Source: Dyella kyungheensis (GTDB lineage Bacteria; Pseudomonadota; Gammaproteobacteria; Xanthomonadales; Rhodanobacteraceae). Taken from it: 64,000 bases of DNA. The notes under the pieces were generated by a model. That model ran no database searches, was not told where the DNA came from, and worked only from the letters and a program-made list of their open reading frames with translations. The position numbers and the translations under genes are program-made. The DNA lies in NCBI RefSeq assembly GCF_016905005.1, contig NZ_JADIKC010000008.1, forward strand, positions 62,001 through 126,000. Direction: 5' to 3'. Positions 63,781 through 64,000 of this stretch are shown in pieces. Each line of letters starts with the position of its first letter. Within the stretch, counting starts at the first letter, position 1.

Positions 63781-64000
63781 TCACGCAGGGAAGCAGGCGA
63801 GGAGATGGTCCGTGATGGATTCGACGCCCATGCTCACCGGGTCCTGGCACGGCAGTCCAAACCATGCGCCGATCCGCTCGCAGGTGGCCGCCGCTTCGTG
63901 TGCCTGCATGCGCGACGTGTTGAGCGCAATGCCGACCGGTTTGACGGTCGGGTTGGTCAGGCGTGCCGCGGCCAGATTGGCCTCCATGCAGGCCACCAGA
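63781..64000 (-). CDS. DUF1611-family (DgcN-like) protein, C-terminal part; continues beyond the window
   Basis: The visible 72-73 residues (NPTVKPVGIALNTSRM, AATCERIGAWFGLPCQDPVS, ESITDHLLACFPA) match the C-terminus of DUF1611 proteins; their P-loop N-terminal part lies outside the window. DgcN of this family has been described as a D-glutamate N-acetyltransferase working with a DgcA racemase. The downstream gltS on the same strand fits glutamate (including D-glutamate) use. The N-terminus cannot be assessed. Confidence 0.75.
   Translation of the reverse strand, partial: LVACMEANLAAARLTNPTVKPVGIALNTSRMQAHEAAATCERIGAWFGLPCQDPVSMGVESITDHLLACFPA

Overview
The window is GC-rich, densely coding gammaproteobacterial DNA with the gene content of Xanthomonadales. 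Large TonB-dependent receptors, TPR-sulfotransferases, secreted S9/S58/M20 hydrolases, a SigJ-type sigma factor and extragenic palindromes suggest Rhodanobacteraceae (Dyella/Luteibacter/Rhodanobacter-like). This is inferred from content and style only; the window has no rRNA or marker gene, and I see no tRNA, IS element, prophage or CRISPR array.

Layout. 1-2.4 kb: 3' end of a trimeric autotransporter adhesin and its TpgA-like peptidoglycan-binding lipoprotein. 2.8-13.8 kb: housekeeping and accessory genes (RcnB-like, HIT, amidase/TetR pair, TPR protein, LysE/Lrp pair, TetR plus an Lnt-like amidohydrolase, AhpD-like protein plus SigJ sigma factor). 13.8-14.3 kb: three tandem ~121-bp repeats built on a palindromic core. 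14.3-47.4 kb: a large catabolic island, described below. 47.4-52 kb: a sulfotransferase, a decayed gene, GNAT, membrane LuxR, DUF4199 and a truncated globin. 52-57.3 kb: a YdeP-type molybdoenzyme, a GH95-like glycosidase and a GNAT. 57.3-64 kb: TPR-sulfotransferase, TonB receptor, GltS and the end of a DUF1611 (DgcN-like) protein.

The catabolic island is the main interest. Three tightly packed operons can be read. Operon A (27480 down to 21674): CMO-like Rieske oxygenase, secreted amidohydrolase, APC permease, TMADH-like flavoprotein. Operon B (39188 down to 28708): class-III aminotransferase, P5C-dehydrogenase-like ALDH, CatI/CatJ-like CoA-transferase, second class-III aminotransferase, secreted CehA-type hydrolase, secreted S9 peptidase. 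Operon C (39294 to 47362): PcaR-like IclR regulator, 3-oxoadipyl-CoA thiolase (PcaF-like), secreted M20 peptidase, TPR-sulfotransferase, TonB receptor. An S58 (DmpA/BapA-type) aminopeptidase lies between A and B. A second TonB receptor and a 4-gene operon (DUF3574 lipoprotein, SLC23-like permease, DAACS symporter, threonine-synthase-like enzyme) flank the left side.

Taken together these genes read as a complete route: outer-membrane import, periplasmic hydrolysis, inner-membrane transport, oxidative N-demethylation in two steps, transamination, aldehyde oxidation, second transamination, CoA transfer and thiolysis. The lower part matches the end of the beta-ketoadipate pathway, yet no aromatic ring-cleavage gene and no beta-oxidation gene is present. 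My working hypothesis is catabolism of an N-methylated beta-amino acid, possibly a diamino acid such as beta-lysine or a pyrrolidine-2-acetate, released from a peptide-like conjugate and entering metabolism through 3-aminoadipate and 3-oxoadipate. Protein families and gene order are read from the sequence; the substrate is inference.
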